Source of the DNA: an uncultured Prevotellaceae bacterium
GTDB lineage: Bacteria; Bacteroidota; Bacteroidia; Bacteroidales; Bacteroidaceae
Direction of reading: 5' to 3'
Length of the DNA stretch: 64,000 bases
Assembly (NCBI GenBank): GCA_900315105.1
Contig: OMXX01000022.1
Span: 13,431 to 77,430 of the forward strand
The notes below the pieces were generated by a model. The model made no database searches. It worked only from the letters and a program-made list of their open reading frames with translations, and was not told the origin of the DNA. Within the stretch, counting starts at the first letter, position 1, and each line of letters opens with the position of its first letter. Below, in pieces: positions 34,204 to 42,437 of this stretch. The position numbers were made by a program, and so were the translations under genes.

Positions 34204-34370
34204 GTCAACAAAAACAGTATGAGTAGTAAACAATATCAGTCGAAAGTCAACGTTATTAGGAAAAGAGTCAACCAACTCAGTGAAAGTAGTCTACATTTCC
34301 CAGTACTGGTAGTCAACCTTTTCTGTATGGGTAGCCAAATGTTAAAAATCTAAGCCTGAAAAGAGTCAAC
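34204..34370. repeat. Helically phased AGTCAAC array
   Basis: AGTCAAC or a one- or two-base variant occurs at 34204, 34226, 34246, 34266, 34288, 34311, 34333 and 34364. The spacing is 20-23 bp except for the last (31 bp). The sequences between are not conserved, so only the heptamer is repeated, at two turns of the helix. This is what an iteron or protein-binding array looks like. Confidence 0.75.
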
Positions 34371-34402
34371 CTTTTTTAGGAAAAGACAAAAGCCCTAAAA
34401 AA

Positions 34403-34574
34403 GGTACAATGGTACAATAGTACAACATTTTTTACACACACCCTTTCTTTTTCCAGTTTTTCAGCCAATAATATATAATATAATAATTAATTATTATATT
34501 ATATATTATTGAATTAGAAGAGCGATATTTTTAGGGTCTATTAAAAAAATATTGTACTATTGTACCATTGTACC
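34403..34574. repeat. 172-bp palindrome with a perfect 46-bp AT core
   Basis: The core 34466-34511 is a perfect palindrome with no spacer; all but its end bases are A/T. It is flanked by perfect inverted 23-mers (34403-34425 and 34552-34574) placed symmetrically about the same centre, 34488/34489. The segments between core and 23-mers are partly complementary as well (CATTTTTTA..ACCCT against ATTTTTTTA..GACCCT), so the whole was probably one long palindrome that has diverged. Confidence 0.9.
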
Positions 34575-34624
34575 AAGCAAGAAAAAGTTTTAACAACGCA
34601 AAGTGTTGATAGATAGTGATTTAA

Positions 34625-34792
34625 ATGGAACTTATAGAAAAATCTCAGAAGAATAATGGTTCAACATTTTCCATTTATACCGATTTCCCACTTAAATTTT
34701 CAAAGGAACTAAAAAGTGTCTTTTACAGAATTAATGTTTTTTTTGAGGGGGGAGGGAATGCCAAAACCATCAACAAGGTTTTCTTTGTCTAG
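34625..34792 (+). CDS. Short open frame inside the palindromic element
   Basis: A 55-codon frame, ATG to TAG, translating MELIEKSQKNNGSTFSIYTD and onward to INKVFFV. It is the only plausible plus-strand frame inside the 910-bp element. The composition is protein-like (mixed charged and aromatic residues), but there is no recognisable domain, promoter or ribosome binding site. It could be a genuine small protein, the remnant of a longer gene, or chance. Confidence 0.25.
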   Translation: MELIEKSQKNNGSTFSIYTDFPLKFSKELKSVFYRINVFFEGGGNAKTINKVFFV

Positions 34793-34880
34793 TAATAAAA
34801 TGCAAGAATTTAATGTGTTTAAATGAAATTTTAGGTACAATGGTACAATAGTACAATAATTTTTAGAGACACCGCTTTAC

Positions 34881-34925
34881 AAAAAATCCTCCCCATCTTA
34901 CTGATACAGCATGATAGGGAGGATT
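34881..34925 (-). terminator. Terminator of the SulP gene
   Basis: On the minus strand AATCCTCCC pairs with GGGGAGGATT and is followed by TTTTTTG. A smaller hairpin (AAGTCCC/GGGACTT, 34935-34955) precedes it. The hairpin begins 36 bases past the sulP stop codon. Confidence 0.75.
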
Positions 34926-34960
34926 CTGTTATAAAAGTCCCATGCACAGGGACTTCCTGT

Positions 34961-36625
34961 TTATTTTGATGCCAATTCCTTAGCCTTTTCGAGGGCAATG
35001 TCAATGTGCGGACAGATGTGGTCTTCTCCGATGATATCGTAGAAATGCGCTTTCTCAAGTACCGCGTGTACCTTCGGATTAACACCTGAAAGCACCACGT
35101 CGATGTTCTGATGCTTTGAAGTAATACAGATGTTCGTGAGGTTGTGAATACCTGTTGAATCAATGAACGGTACTCTACGCATACGGATTATACGAACCTT
35201 TGGAAGATCACGCAGGGATGACATAAGCTCCTCTGCCTTGTTTCCTGCTCCGAAGAAGTAAGGACCGTTAATCTCATATACCTGAATGCCCTCTGGCACA
35301 ACAAGATGCTCATCCTGATTTGACTGAAGGTCTGATTCCTCCTCTACGTCGATATCGCTCACAAGCTTCACGTCTGATGTCTCTGCCATACGGCGCATGA
35401 AGAGCAGACAAGCAATTACGATACCTACCTCGATAGCGATTGTAAGGTCGAAGATGATAGTGAGGAAGAAGGTAACGAGCAATACGGTTACATCAGACTT
35501 CGGATTACGGAGAATACCCAAGAATGAAGGAATACCGCACATGTTATAGCTCACAACAACTAGCACACCTGCCAGACATGCCATTGGGATATACTGTGCC
35601 AAAGGCATGAGGAAGAGGAAAATAAGCAGCAATACAATGGCGTGGATGATACCTGCAACCGGAGTCTTACCGCCATTGTTGATGTTAGTCATAGTACGTG
35701 CAATGGCACCAGTAGCAGGAATACCACCAACGAGTGGAGTTACGAGGTTGGTTATACCCTGACCAATAAGCTCATTGTTTGAGTTATGACGATCGCTGAT
35801 AACACCATCGGCAACGGTAGCAGAAAGCAAAGACTCGATAGCACCGAGGATTGCAATGGTGAGAGCTGGAGACATAAGTCCCTTGAGAACGTCAAGAGAA
35901 AGATCTGGCATCTCAATACCCGGAAGAGTAGCAGAGATAGTGAAACGGTCGCCGATAGTCTCGATGCTATCAACACCGGCATACTGTTTCAGCACAACAA
36001 CAAGAATTGTTGTAAAGATGATAGCAACAAGCGATCCTGGTATCTTTCTGCTTATCTTAGGAGTGAAGATGATAATAAGGATACTGAGCAGTCCGATGCC
36101 GAATGACCATATATCCATCGTTGAGAAATTCTGTATATAACACCACCATTTCTCGATGAAATCGCTTGGAACCTTATCTATCTGCAATCCGAAGAGATCC
36201 TTTATCTGAGTAGTGAAGATGGTTATGGCGATACCTGATGTGAAGCCCACCACAATAGGGTAAGGTATGAATTTGATAATGCTTCCGAGGCGCATTACGC
36301 CTAAAAGGATGAGGAACACACCAGCCATGAACGTGGCAATGGTAAGTCCTGACATACCATATTGTTCAATGATTCCGTAGATGATGACGATGAAAGCACC
36401 CGTAGGGCCACCGATCTGCACCTTTGAACCTCCAAAAAGACTGATTAAGATTCCTGCAACAATAGCGGTGATAATACCTTTCTCTGGCGATACACCTGAA
36501 GCAATACCAAAGGCGATAGCAAGTGGGAGTGCTACAATACCCACGATGATACCTGCCATAAGGTCTGCCATAAATGTCTTCTTATCGTAATTACGAAGAC
36601 AACTGACTAACTTTGGTTTGTACAT
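34961..36625 (-). CDS. SulP family anion transporter with STAS domain
   Basis: A 554-residue inner-membrane transporter of the SulP/SLC26 family. The N-terminal signature ADLMAGIIVGIVALPLAIAFGIASG and the GGPTGAFIVIIYGI motif (near residue 72) are typical, with 10-12 further hydrophobic segments. A cytoplasmic STAS domain follows from about 445 (FIDSTGIHNL, the phospho-site-like DSTG). Substrates in the family are sulfate, bicarbonate or dicarboxylates; this sequence alone does not decide. The gene is monocistronic with its own promoter and terminator. Confidence 0.95.
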   Translation of the reverse strand: MYKPKLVSCLRNYDKKTFMADLMAGIIVGIVALPLAIAFGIASGVSPEKGIITAIVAGILISLFGGSKVQIGGPTGAFIVIIYGIIEQYGMSGLTIATFMAGVFLILLGVMRLGSIIKFIPYPIVVGFTSGIAITIFTTQIKDLFGLQIDKVPSDFIEKWWCYIQNFSTMDIWSFGIGLLSILIIIFTPKISRKIPGSLVAIIFTTILVVVLKQYAGVDSIETIGDRFTISATLPGIEMPDLSLDVLKGLMSPALTIAILGAIESLLSATVADGVISDRHNSNNELIGQGITNLVTPLVGGIPATGAIARTMTNINNGGKTPVAGIIHAIVLLLIFLFLMPLAQYIPMACLAGVLVVVSYNMCGIPSFLGILRNPKSDVTVLLVTFFLTIIFDLTIAIEVGIVIACLLFMRRMAETSDVKLVSDIDVEEESDLQSNQDEHLVVPEGIQVYEINGPYFFGAGNKAEELMSSLRDLPKVRIIRMRRVPFIDSTGIHNLTNICITSKHQNIDVVLSGVNPKVHAVLEKAHFYDIIGEDHICPHIDIALEKAKELASK

Positions 36626-36701
36626 AAAAAATAATGACGAATGACTAATTACGAATTACGATTCGTGTCTTTATCCTGAATGTTATAATTTTTTGAGGTT
36701 G

Positions 36702-36732
36702 CAAAGGTAGTAAAAAAACACGAAATGAGCAA
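36702..36732 (-). promoter_or_regulatory. Promoter of the SulP gene
   Basis: On the minus strand TACCTTTG (36709-36702) matches TAnnTTTG, with TTG at 36732-36730, 20 bp upstream. Confidence 0.6.
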
Positions 36733-36836
36733 CTTTTTGAGCAAAAATCACCTATTACGACCTTATATTATTGATGCAGATTAAACATAAATACGCAAAA
36801 TAACGTTGTTTGTGTCTTTATTTGGATTTTTATTCG

Positions 36837-36844
36837 TATCTTTG
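36837..36844 (+). promoter_or_regulatory. -7 element of the GNAT gene
   Basis: TATCTTTG matches TAnnTTTG, 40 bases before the ATG at 36885. TTTG at 36809-36812 may be the upstream element, although the 24-bp gap is long. Confidence 0.55.
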
Positions 36845-36884
36845 ACACCAAAACGTATTCTTCTACTTTTTTCATAAAGATAAT

Positions 36885-37370
36885 ATGATAATTAGAACAT
36901 TCAAAAAGGAAGATGCTCCAATCATTCTCGGTTGGATAAAGAACAAGACTGATTTACGTAAATGGAGCGCAGACAGATACCGCGATTACCCAGCCACGCC
37001 CGATGAAATGGTACAATTATATGCTCCTGACAATATGACTCCCCTTACGGCAGAGGATGAAAACGGCAATGTCATTGCGCATATTGCAATACGTATTCCT
37101 GACATTGCCAACCCTAAAGCCGTGAAACTGGGCTTCATCATAGTGGATGATTCTCTTCGGGGAAAAGGATACGGCAAGGAACTAATCCGTCAGACAATAG
37201 ATTATGCCCGAAAGAATCTAAATGCTACAAGCATTTCTCTCGGTGTTTTCAAGAATAATCCCCCTGCCCTGCATTGCTATGAATCCATAGGTTTCAAGGA
37301 AATAGGGCATGAAGCATATAGTATCGATGGAGATACATGGGATTGTATAGAAATGGAGTTGGAAGGTTAA
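36885..37370 (+). CDS. GNAT-family N-acetyltransferase
   Basis: A 161-residue cytoplasmic acetyltransferase. The acetyl-CoA binding motif is SLRGKGYGKELIRQTIDYAR (R/QxxGxG/A, near residues 90-109). The upstream strand is KLGFIIVDD and the C-terminal motif B region is LGVFKNNPPALHCYESIGFKEIG. This is the RimJ/RimL-like small-molecule or protein acetyltransferase fold; the substrate is unknown. It has its own promoter and is followed directly by a repeat element. Confidence 0.92.
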   Translation: MIIRTFKKEDAPIILGWIKNKTDLRKWSADRYRDYPATPDEMVQLYAPDNMTPLTAEDENGNVIAHIAIRIPDIANPKAVKLGFIIVDDSLRGKGYGKELIRQTIDYARKNLNATSISLGVFKNNPPALHCYESIGFKEIGHEAYSIDGDTWDCIEMELEG

Positions 37371-37852
37371 AAAGAAATGACTGCGAGGGCTGAACGTCGA
37401 AGAGGTCGGCGGCCGAAGGGACTTGCGCAGCTTGATGAGCATTGCGACTTGCTTCAGCTTGTTGAGCCTTAGCGAAAGGGCAGTCCGTAAGGGCTGTTAT
37501 TCAGTAGATACGTGATTAAAGGAGCGCTGTAAGTGCGACATCTGAAGACTTTAGGTGTCGGTCCTACAGACCTCATCCCTCAAATAACGGCAAATAAACA
37601 GCCCTCACGGACTGCCCTTTTAGGTATCGCTCCTTCAGAGCTCTTTCATCCACATGATAGTCAATAATATACGACTGAGGAAATTTTTCGCTAAGGCTCA
37701 ACAAGCTACGCAAGTCGTCGAACTCACGTTATTTAAAACGAACACAGATTAAACGGATAATTACGCTCGTGATTTGCATCCGTGTTATCCTGAATATCTG
37801 TGGTCAATAAAATTTACTGAATAATATTTACTGGTCATTTACTTTCGTTCAA
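37371..37852. repeat. Intergenic region with R5 element copy (right end intact)
   Basis: From about 37379 to 37731 this is a repeat whose reverse complement is found at 63410-63705 with high identity (shared blocks GACTGCGAGGGCTGAACGTC, GTAAGTGCGACATCTGAAGA, GGTATCGCTCCTTCAGAGCT). The right end GTCGAACTCACGTTA (37717-37731) is present. The left end is missing next to the GNAT stop codon. A second hairpin follows at 37744-37802 (CACAGAT/ATCTGTG). No gene is visible. Confidence 0.75.
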
Positions 37853-38473
37853 ATGAAAAGAGAAATAAACCCACAGGAAACTTCGCGTGCTGATGCTTTC
37901 AGCCTTTGGATGTCATCGCCAATGCCTATGGTGACATTGGTCAAGACATTCAACGTTTCTAAGATTGTGAAGTATAGCAAGAGGCATGACATAAGCTTCA
38001 ATATGCTTCTTTGCTGGTGCATTGGCAAGGCTGCAAGTAAGATGGAGGAATTCTATATCCTACCTGAAAATGGCAAGCTTTACCATTACGACAAACTCGC
38101 TGTCAATGTGATAGTCAACAATAAGAAAGGTGGCATAAACTCATGCGATATCCCTTTCTGCGAAGACATCAGGCAGTTTCAAGACAAGTATTCCGTTCTT
38201 ACTCGATCTGCATCTGACAGTTGCGAAAGCAGTTTCGTTGATGATGCTATGGTTATCGGCACGTCTGCAATGATAGCCACCGAACTGGATTGCATCGTAA
38301 ATCAATACACCGATAAGTTCTGCAACCCTATGGTGATGTGGGGAAAATATCGCAAGGGATGGTTCAAGACCTCTCTGCCTATCTCCTTCCAGTTTCATCA
38401 CGTTCAGATGGACGGAGGACATGGAGCAAAGTTTCTTGAAATATTACAGCATACTATCAACAATTTAACGTGA
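37853..38473 (+). CDS. Chloramphenicol acetyltransferase-like (CatA family) protein
   Basis: A 206-residue acyltransferase of the CAT fold. The C-terminal catalytic signature is QFHHVQMDGGHGAKFLE, matching the HHxxxDG pattern of CAT (catalytic histidine and structural aspartate). SFNMLLCWCIGKAA, the central FVDDAMVIGTSAMIA region and PISFQFHH also fit. It is slightly shorter than classical CAT (about 215) and has a divergent active-site surrounding, so chloramphenicol resistance should not be assumed. The last codon and stop (ACG TGA) lie inside the end of the R5 element that starts at 38466. Confidence 0.85.
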   Translation: MKREINPQETSRADAFSLWMSSPMPMVTLVKTFNVSKIVKYSKRHDISFNMLLCWCIGKAASKMEEFYILPENGKLYHYDKLAVNVIVNNKKGGINSCDIPFCEDIRQFQDKYSVLTRSASDSCESSFVDDAMVIGTSAMIATELDCIVNQYTDKFCNPMVMWGKYRKGWFKTSLPISFQFHHVQMDGGHGAKFLEILQHTINNLT

Positions 38474-38725
38474 GTTCGACAACTTGCTTTAGCTTGATGA
38501 GCCTTGCGAATAAAACAAACCGCTTGCCACAAGAATAAATTAATGCGACATTAATGTGTCATTTGTGACAATTAATGTAGGTTCGCAGAGCGAAAACATA
38601 TAAGATCTCATTAATATTACATTAATACCGCATTAATTTTCCGTAAAGTACAAGCATCGGAGATGCATCCATGGAATTGTTCGCTATGGTTCACCAAGCA
38701 GAAGCAAGTCGTCGAACTCACGTTA
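38466..38725. repeat. R5 element, short complete copy
   Basis: A 260-bp non-coding element with terminal inverted repeats TAACGTGAGTTCGAC (38466-38480) and GTCGAACTCACGTTA (38711-38725), 15 of 15 complementary. The interior has no gene and includes repeated ATTAATGnnACATTAAT motifs. The left end supplies the stop codon of the upstream acyltransferase gene. Confidence 0.8.
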
Positions 38726-38738
38726 ATTATAACTATGT

Positions 38739-40814
38739 TTAGTAAGTTTCCGGTGCTCTGATTCCCTTTTCACGGGCGCGCTCAGCATTACGTTGCTTGA
38801 TGGTCTTTTCCTTGTCTGCCTTCTGCTTGGTTATCTCGCCAGGCTTCTGCTTGTCGAGAGGACGGGCAAGGAGATTCCATTCGCGTGTGACATCCCACTT
38901 CTCGCGACAGGTGACCTTTTCATGATAATAATATACCTCTTCAGGCTGTAGGCCTGCTTCAAAATTACCAGTATCCCACTTACCGTTACCATTGTTATCT
39001 ATGAACGCACGAAGATAGTATTCACCAGGCTTGACATAGTAAAATTCCGCGATTCCATCGACGGCAACAGCTTGTTTTATCACCCTCTCGCCCTTGTCAA
39101 GCATCTGCACAACAATATCAAGGGTATCACCTCCCGGATAGTGAGGCTTGACGAAAAGTGAACTGAAATCATCGGTTGTACTGACCTTGATACCTGCCTT
39201 ATAAGGATGAGACTTCTTCCCATAAATATCCTCAAAGGCAAGAGTGTCTATCTCGAAACTATACTCAGCACCATCCTTCCACTCTGCTATCAACTCAAGA
39301 TGACGAGGGGTGGCATTCTTCGACTGTCTCTGACGTAGTACAAAACGATCGTTATACCATTTTTCATCTTGCTTGATATAGAGATGTATGGCAGTTGTAT
39401 CAATCCTTTGAATAGGAGTCGGCATCGTGATATAGATGCTCTGGTCAGGTGCCATCCTTTGATGGATTTCATACTTTGGCTCAAGAGGCTTGACAGGGAA
39501 GAGAGTATCCTTGACTTCCTCGCCACGCTTACGCTTCTTGGCTATTTTCTTTTCCCAGTCCTCCATTTCCTTCTTCAACTGCTTCATACGTTTTTCGTAT
39601 GGCTGTTTTGAAAGGATTTCAACAGCAGAGTCCGTTTGGAGTGTGAGATGGCCAAGAGAGTCGGTGGCCTCATAGGTCAAATCCATTCTGAGCGTATCAT
39701 TATCAATCAACGCAGAATCCTTTATCCAATAGGTAATAGTATCAAGTTTTGGAGTGTATTCCACTACAAAAGCATTGGTTTCATCGAAGTTCAGACCCTT
39801 AATCTGCGGCATCATCTCACTTGGTCCGCTGAAGAACATCTGGAACATATTAGCTTCCTTGCGCTCAATCTTGAGGAAGAAACGATCTGTCTGTTCCTTA
39901 ACAAACTGACGCAACACAATATTATCAGGTCGGAAGTGTGTGTATGGCACTTGTTTGATGTCACGGATATGGATAGTGTCAGCCCAGATGGTGTCCTGTC
40001 GCACATCTGGAGCACAGCTTGGCACTATCACGTCATAGTTGTATGCAAAGCCTTCTGCTGCCTGTGAATACATGAAATTATCATCCATGTCGTTAAGAGC
40101 CACGACACGATATGAGCCTGGGGCTATGCCACGAATGACAAACTTGCCTCGTGAGTCTGTTCTTGCCACACGGATGAACGGATTCTTGAAGATGACCGTA
40201 TCAAAAGCGTTGACTGGCATACCGTTGGCAATTCCATCCAACTGACTTTCGGTAAGGCGGTAAAGACCTACGAGTGTTCCCTTTACTGGCTCAAGGTTCT
40301 CAGCTGCAAGTACTGTACCTGAAACCTCAAGTGTATCAATCTGATCACCTGTAGAGAAACTGTAAGTGTAGTTGCCAAGAGGGTTTCCCTCGTTGTTATC
40401 TGTGATAGCGTCAGAGAAATCCACAGTATAGGTAGTGTTTTCTTTGAGCGTATCCTTTAGTTCTATGATTATTCGCTTGCCGGCAGCCTTTATCTCCGGT
40501 TGTTCGTGCTGAGGAGGTGAGATTACAACCTTTTCGCTTGCATTCTCAAGTTTGATATACTCATCAAAATTGATGATCACCTTCTTGTTCTTGCTGTTAG
40601 TGCCCCTATCAGAAGGAGAGGCACTCAATACACGAGGTGGAGTCTCATCATACCATCCACCGTCAGGGTTTCCCATACGGGCACAGGAAGTGAAGAGAAG
40701 AAGAAAGGCAAGACAAAAGAACAGTGGCCCCTCACCCGTCACTATGTGACGCCCTCTCCCCAAGGGGCGAGGGAAAAGATAGTTTTTAACGCTATGTAGG
40801 AAACGATTATTCAC
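38739..40814 (-). CDS. Ig-like domain lipoprotein
   Basis: A 691-residue surface or periplasmic lipoprotein. An unusually long signal region ends FFCLAFLLLFTSC (lipobox FTSC near residue 44). Residues about 55-150 form a bacterial Ig-like (SbsA-type) domain: PPRVLSASPSDRGTNSKNKK, INFDEYIKL, LKENTTYTVDF. More beta domains follow, including PVKGTLVGLYRL and YRVVALNDMDDN, a carboxypeptidase-regulatory-like pattern. The C-terminus has a YYLRAFIDNNGNGKWDTG segment and a basic helix rich in Lys, Glu and Arg. Between residues 14 and 30 the signal (PRPLGRGRHIVTGEGP) is encoded by the left arm of repeat R4. It is downstream of the GH3 gene. Confidence 0.85.
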   Translation of the reverse strand: MNNRFLHSVKNYLFPRPLGRGRHIVTGEGPLFFCLAFLLLFTSCARMGNPDGGWYDETPPRVLSASPSDRGTNSKNKKVIINFDEYIKLENASEKVVISPPQHEQPEIKAAGKRIIIELKDTLKENTTYTVDFSDAITDNNEGNPLGNYTYSFSTGDQIDTLEVSGTVLAAENLEPVKGTLVGLYRLTESQLDGIANGMPVNAFDTVIFKNPFIRVARTDSRGKFVIRGIAPGSYRVVALNDMDDNFMYSQAAEGFAYNYDVIVPSCAPDVRQDTIWADTIHIRDIKQVPYTHFRPDNIVLRQFVKEQTDRFFLKIERKEANMFQMFFSGPSEMMPQIKGLNFDETNAFVVEYTPKLDTITYWIKDSALIDNDTLRMDLTYEATDSLGHLTLQTDSAVEILSKQPYEKRMKQLKKEMEDWEKKIAKKRKRGEEVKDTLFPVKPLEPKYEIHQRMAPDQSIYITMPTPIQRIDTTAIHLYIKQDEKWYNDRFVLRQRQSKNATPRHLELIAEWKDGAEYSFEIDTLAFEDIYGKKSHPYKAGIKVSTTDDFSSLFVKPHYPGGDTLDIVVQMLDKGERVIKQAVAVDGIAEFYYVKPGEYYLRAFIDNNGNGKWDTGNFEAGLQPEEVYYYHEKVTCREKWDVTREWNLLARPLDKQKPGEITKQKADKEKTIKQRNAERAREKGIRAPETY

Positions 40815-40924
40815 AATTAACTATTGATGTATTCGCAATTAATATTCTTGCTCCCCTTGATTAGAAATACTAACTTCCCCCTCGCCCCTTGGGGAGAGGG
40901 TGTCACATAGTGACGGGTGAGGGG
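40728..40924. repeat. R4 inverted-repeat pair
   Basis: Two 46-bp arms, 40728-40773 and 40879-40924, are inverted copies with one mismatch. Each contains CTCCCCAAGGGGCGAG and GTCACTATGTGAC-like palindromes. The left arm lies inside the signal-peptide coding region of the Ig-like lipoprotein and the right arm ends four bases before the GH3 stop codon. Confidence 0.85.
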
Positions 40925-40928
40925 CAGT

Positions 40929-42437
40929 TTATCCATTCATCTCTATCAACGCCTCAACGTAATCCCTTGAGTTGGAGAGTCTTGGTACTTTGTTCTGACC
41001 ACCAAGCTTTCCACGGCTCTTCATCCATTGCTCAAAGAGACCTTGACGAGCCTTGACAATCTTCAGACAAACCATGTTGATGTCCTTATAACGCTTTGCC
41101 TCATAGTCGGAATTGAGTTCCTGAAGTTTTGAGTCGAGAGCATCGGCAAACTCATCCAAATCCTCTGGTTCCTTTGAGAACTCGATAACCCATTGATGAT
41201 GAGGCACTACGCCCTCACTTCTAAAGACAGGAGCGGCAGTATATTCTCGTACTTGGGCATTACATTTCTGACAGGCGAACTTCAAACCTTTCTCCGCATT
41301 ATCCACAATAAGTTCCTCACCAAAGGCATTTATAAAGTGCTTTGTACGACCAGAGATATAGAACTTATAAGGATTCTTCGATGTGAAGATTACGGTATCG
41401 CCTATCATATATCGCCAAAGACCACAACTCGTACTTATGAGCATAGCGTAGTTTTTGCCGATTTCAACGCCTTCAAGCGGCACAATGTTAGGGTTATCCT
41501 TCCCAAATTCATCCATTGGCAAGAACTCATAGAACACGTCATAGTCGAGCATGAGGAGCATGGACTTGTCGTTAGGATCATTCTGAAGTCCGAAGAATCC
41601 CTCTGAAGCATTATAAGTCTCCATATATTGCATCTTAGGAGACGTGATAAGCTGCTCATACTGACTGCGATATGGAGTAAAGGCGATACCTCCGTGGAAG
41701 AACACCTCAAGATTCGGCCATACCTCCTCAAGATGCTGTTTTCCTGAAAGTTCCATAACTCGCATCAAGACTGACATCATCCATGAAGGGACACCAGAGA
41801 GATTAGTCACGTTCTTATCAAGACACAGATGGGCTATACGGTCACGCTTAACCTCGAAATCAGATATCAAAGCCGTCTTCTTGTCTGGTACACGTACAAG
41901 ATTCACAAGAGGGTTGATATTCTCGATAAGGATTGCGCTAAGGTCGCCAACAAGTGAACCTGCCACGTTATAGTTTGGCGAGTGTGAGCCTCCAAGAATG
42001 AGAGAGCGACCATCGAACAATCGGCTCTTCGGATTATTCTGGAGATACATAGCCACAGCATCATTACCTCCCTGATAATGAATGTGTTTCAATCCTTCAG
42101 GACTAACAGGAATGAACTTCGACTTATCGTTTGTCGTACCAGATGACTTGGCATACCACTTCACTTGTCCTGGCCAAAGGATATCCTTCTCGCCATGACG
42201 CATACGGTCAATGTCGCCTTTAAGTTCCTCGTAGGTATTGACAGGCACGTTATGGGCGAAATCCTCATACGACCTGGTCATATTGAAGATATGATCTCTT
42301 CCATACTCAGTATCACTTGCCCGACGAAGCAGACTCATGAGGACATCATTCTGCATCTGGGCACCCTCATTCATGTGGCGCTCAAGCTCTTTCTGTCTCT
42401 TTAGGAAGTACAATCTTGCTATGGATGTTATGCTCAT
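40929..42437 (-). CDS. GH3 auxin-responsive-promoter family protein
   Basis: A 502-residue member of the GH3 family of acyl-adenylating enzymes (ANL superfamily). Conserved blocks include WYAKSSGTTNDKSKFIPVS (the ATP-binding P-loop-like motif near residue 105), YMETYNASEGFFGLQ, and LISTSCGLWRYMIGDTV. Plant GH3 enzymes conjugate amino acids to jasmonate or auxin. Bacterial members are frequent in Bacteroidetes, but I know of no established substrate. It has its own promoter and is followed, after repeat R4, by the Ig-like lipoprotein gene. Confidence 0.9.
   Translation of the reverse strand: MSITSIARLYFLKRQKELERHMNEGAQMQNDVLMSLLRRASDTEYGRDHIFNMTRSYEDFAHNVPVNTYEELKGDIDRMRHGEKDILWPGQVKWYAKSSGTTNDKSKFIPVSPEGLKHIHYQGGNDAVAMYLQNNPKSRLFDGRSLILGGSHSPNYNVAGSLVGDLSAILIENINPLVNLVRVPDKKTALISDFEVKRDRIAHLCLDKNVTNLSGVPSWMMSVLMRVMELSGKQHLEEVWPNLEVFFHGGIAFTPYRSQYEQLITSPKMQYMETYNASEGFFGLQNDPNDKSMLLMLDYDVFYEFLPMDEFGKDNPNIVPLEGVEIGKNYAMLISTSCGLWRYMIGDTVIFTSKNPYKFYISGRTKHFINAFGEELIVDNAEKGLKFACQKCNAQVREYTAAPVFRSEGVVPHHQWVIEFSKEPEDLDEFADALDSKLQELNSDYEAKRYKDINMVCLKIVKARQGLFEQWMKSRGKLGGQNKVPRLSNSRDYVEALIEMNG

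Larger units (their letters stand above)
33964..34873. mobile_element. 910-bp element with perfect 40-bp terminal inverted repeats
   Basis: The 40 bases at 33964-34003 are exactly complementary to 34834-34873; both the next outer and the next inner base pair mismatch. The ends begin GGTGTCTCTAAAAATTATTG and contain three tandem 8-mers ATTGTACY. The interior has a tandem 11-bp repeat, a phased AGTCAAC array, a 172-bp palindrome and one short open frame, but no transposase. It sits between the terminator of sulP and the promoter of the operon. No target-site duplication is evident. It could be a non-autonomous element, a replication or transfer origin, or a regulatory array. Confidence 0.7.

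Noticed and set aside
34072..34275. 67-codon minus-strand frame inside the inverted-repeat element
   Set aside because: It runs through the 11-bp tandem repeat and the phased array, so its residues are repeat by-products; no domain or start signal.
33964..34873. Chromosomal replication origin
   Set aside because: Phased arrays and an AT-rich core fit, but I see no DnaA boxes (TTATCCACA-like) and no dnaA or usual origin neighbours. Kept only as one possibility for the element.
37853..38473. Chloramphenicol resistance gene
   Set aside because: The HHxxxDG signature is present, but the rest is divergent and there is no mobile resistance context; only family membership is claimed.
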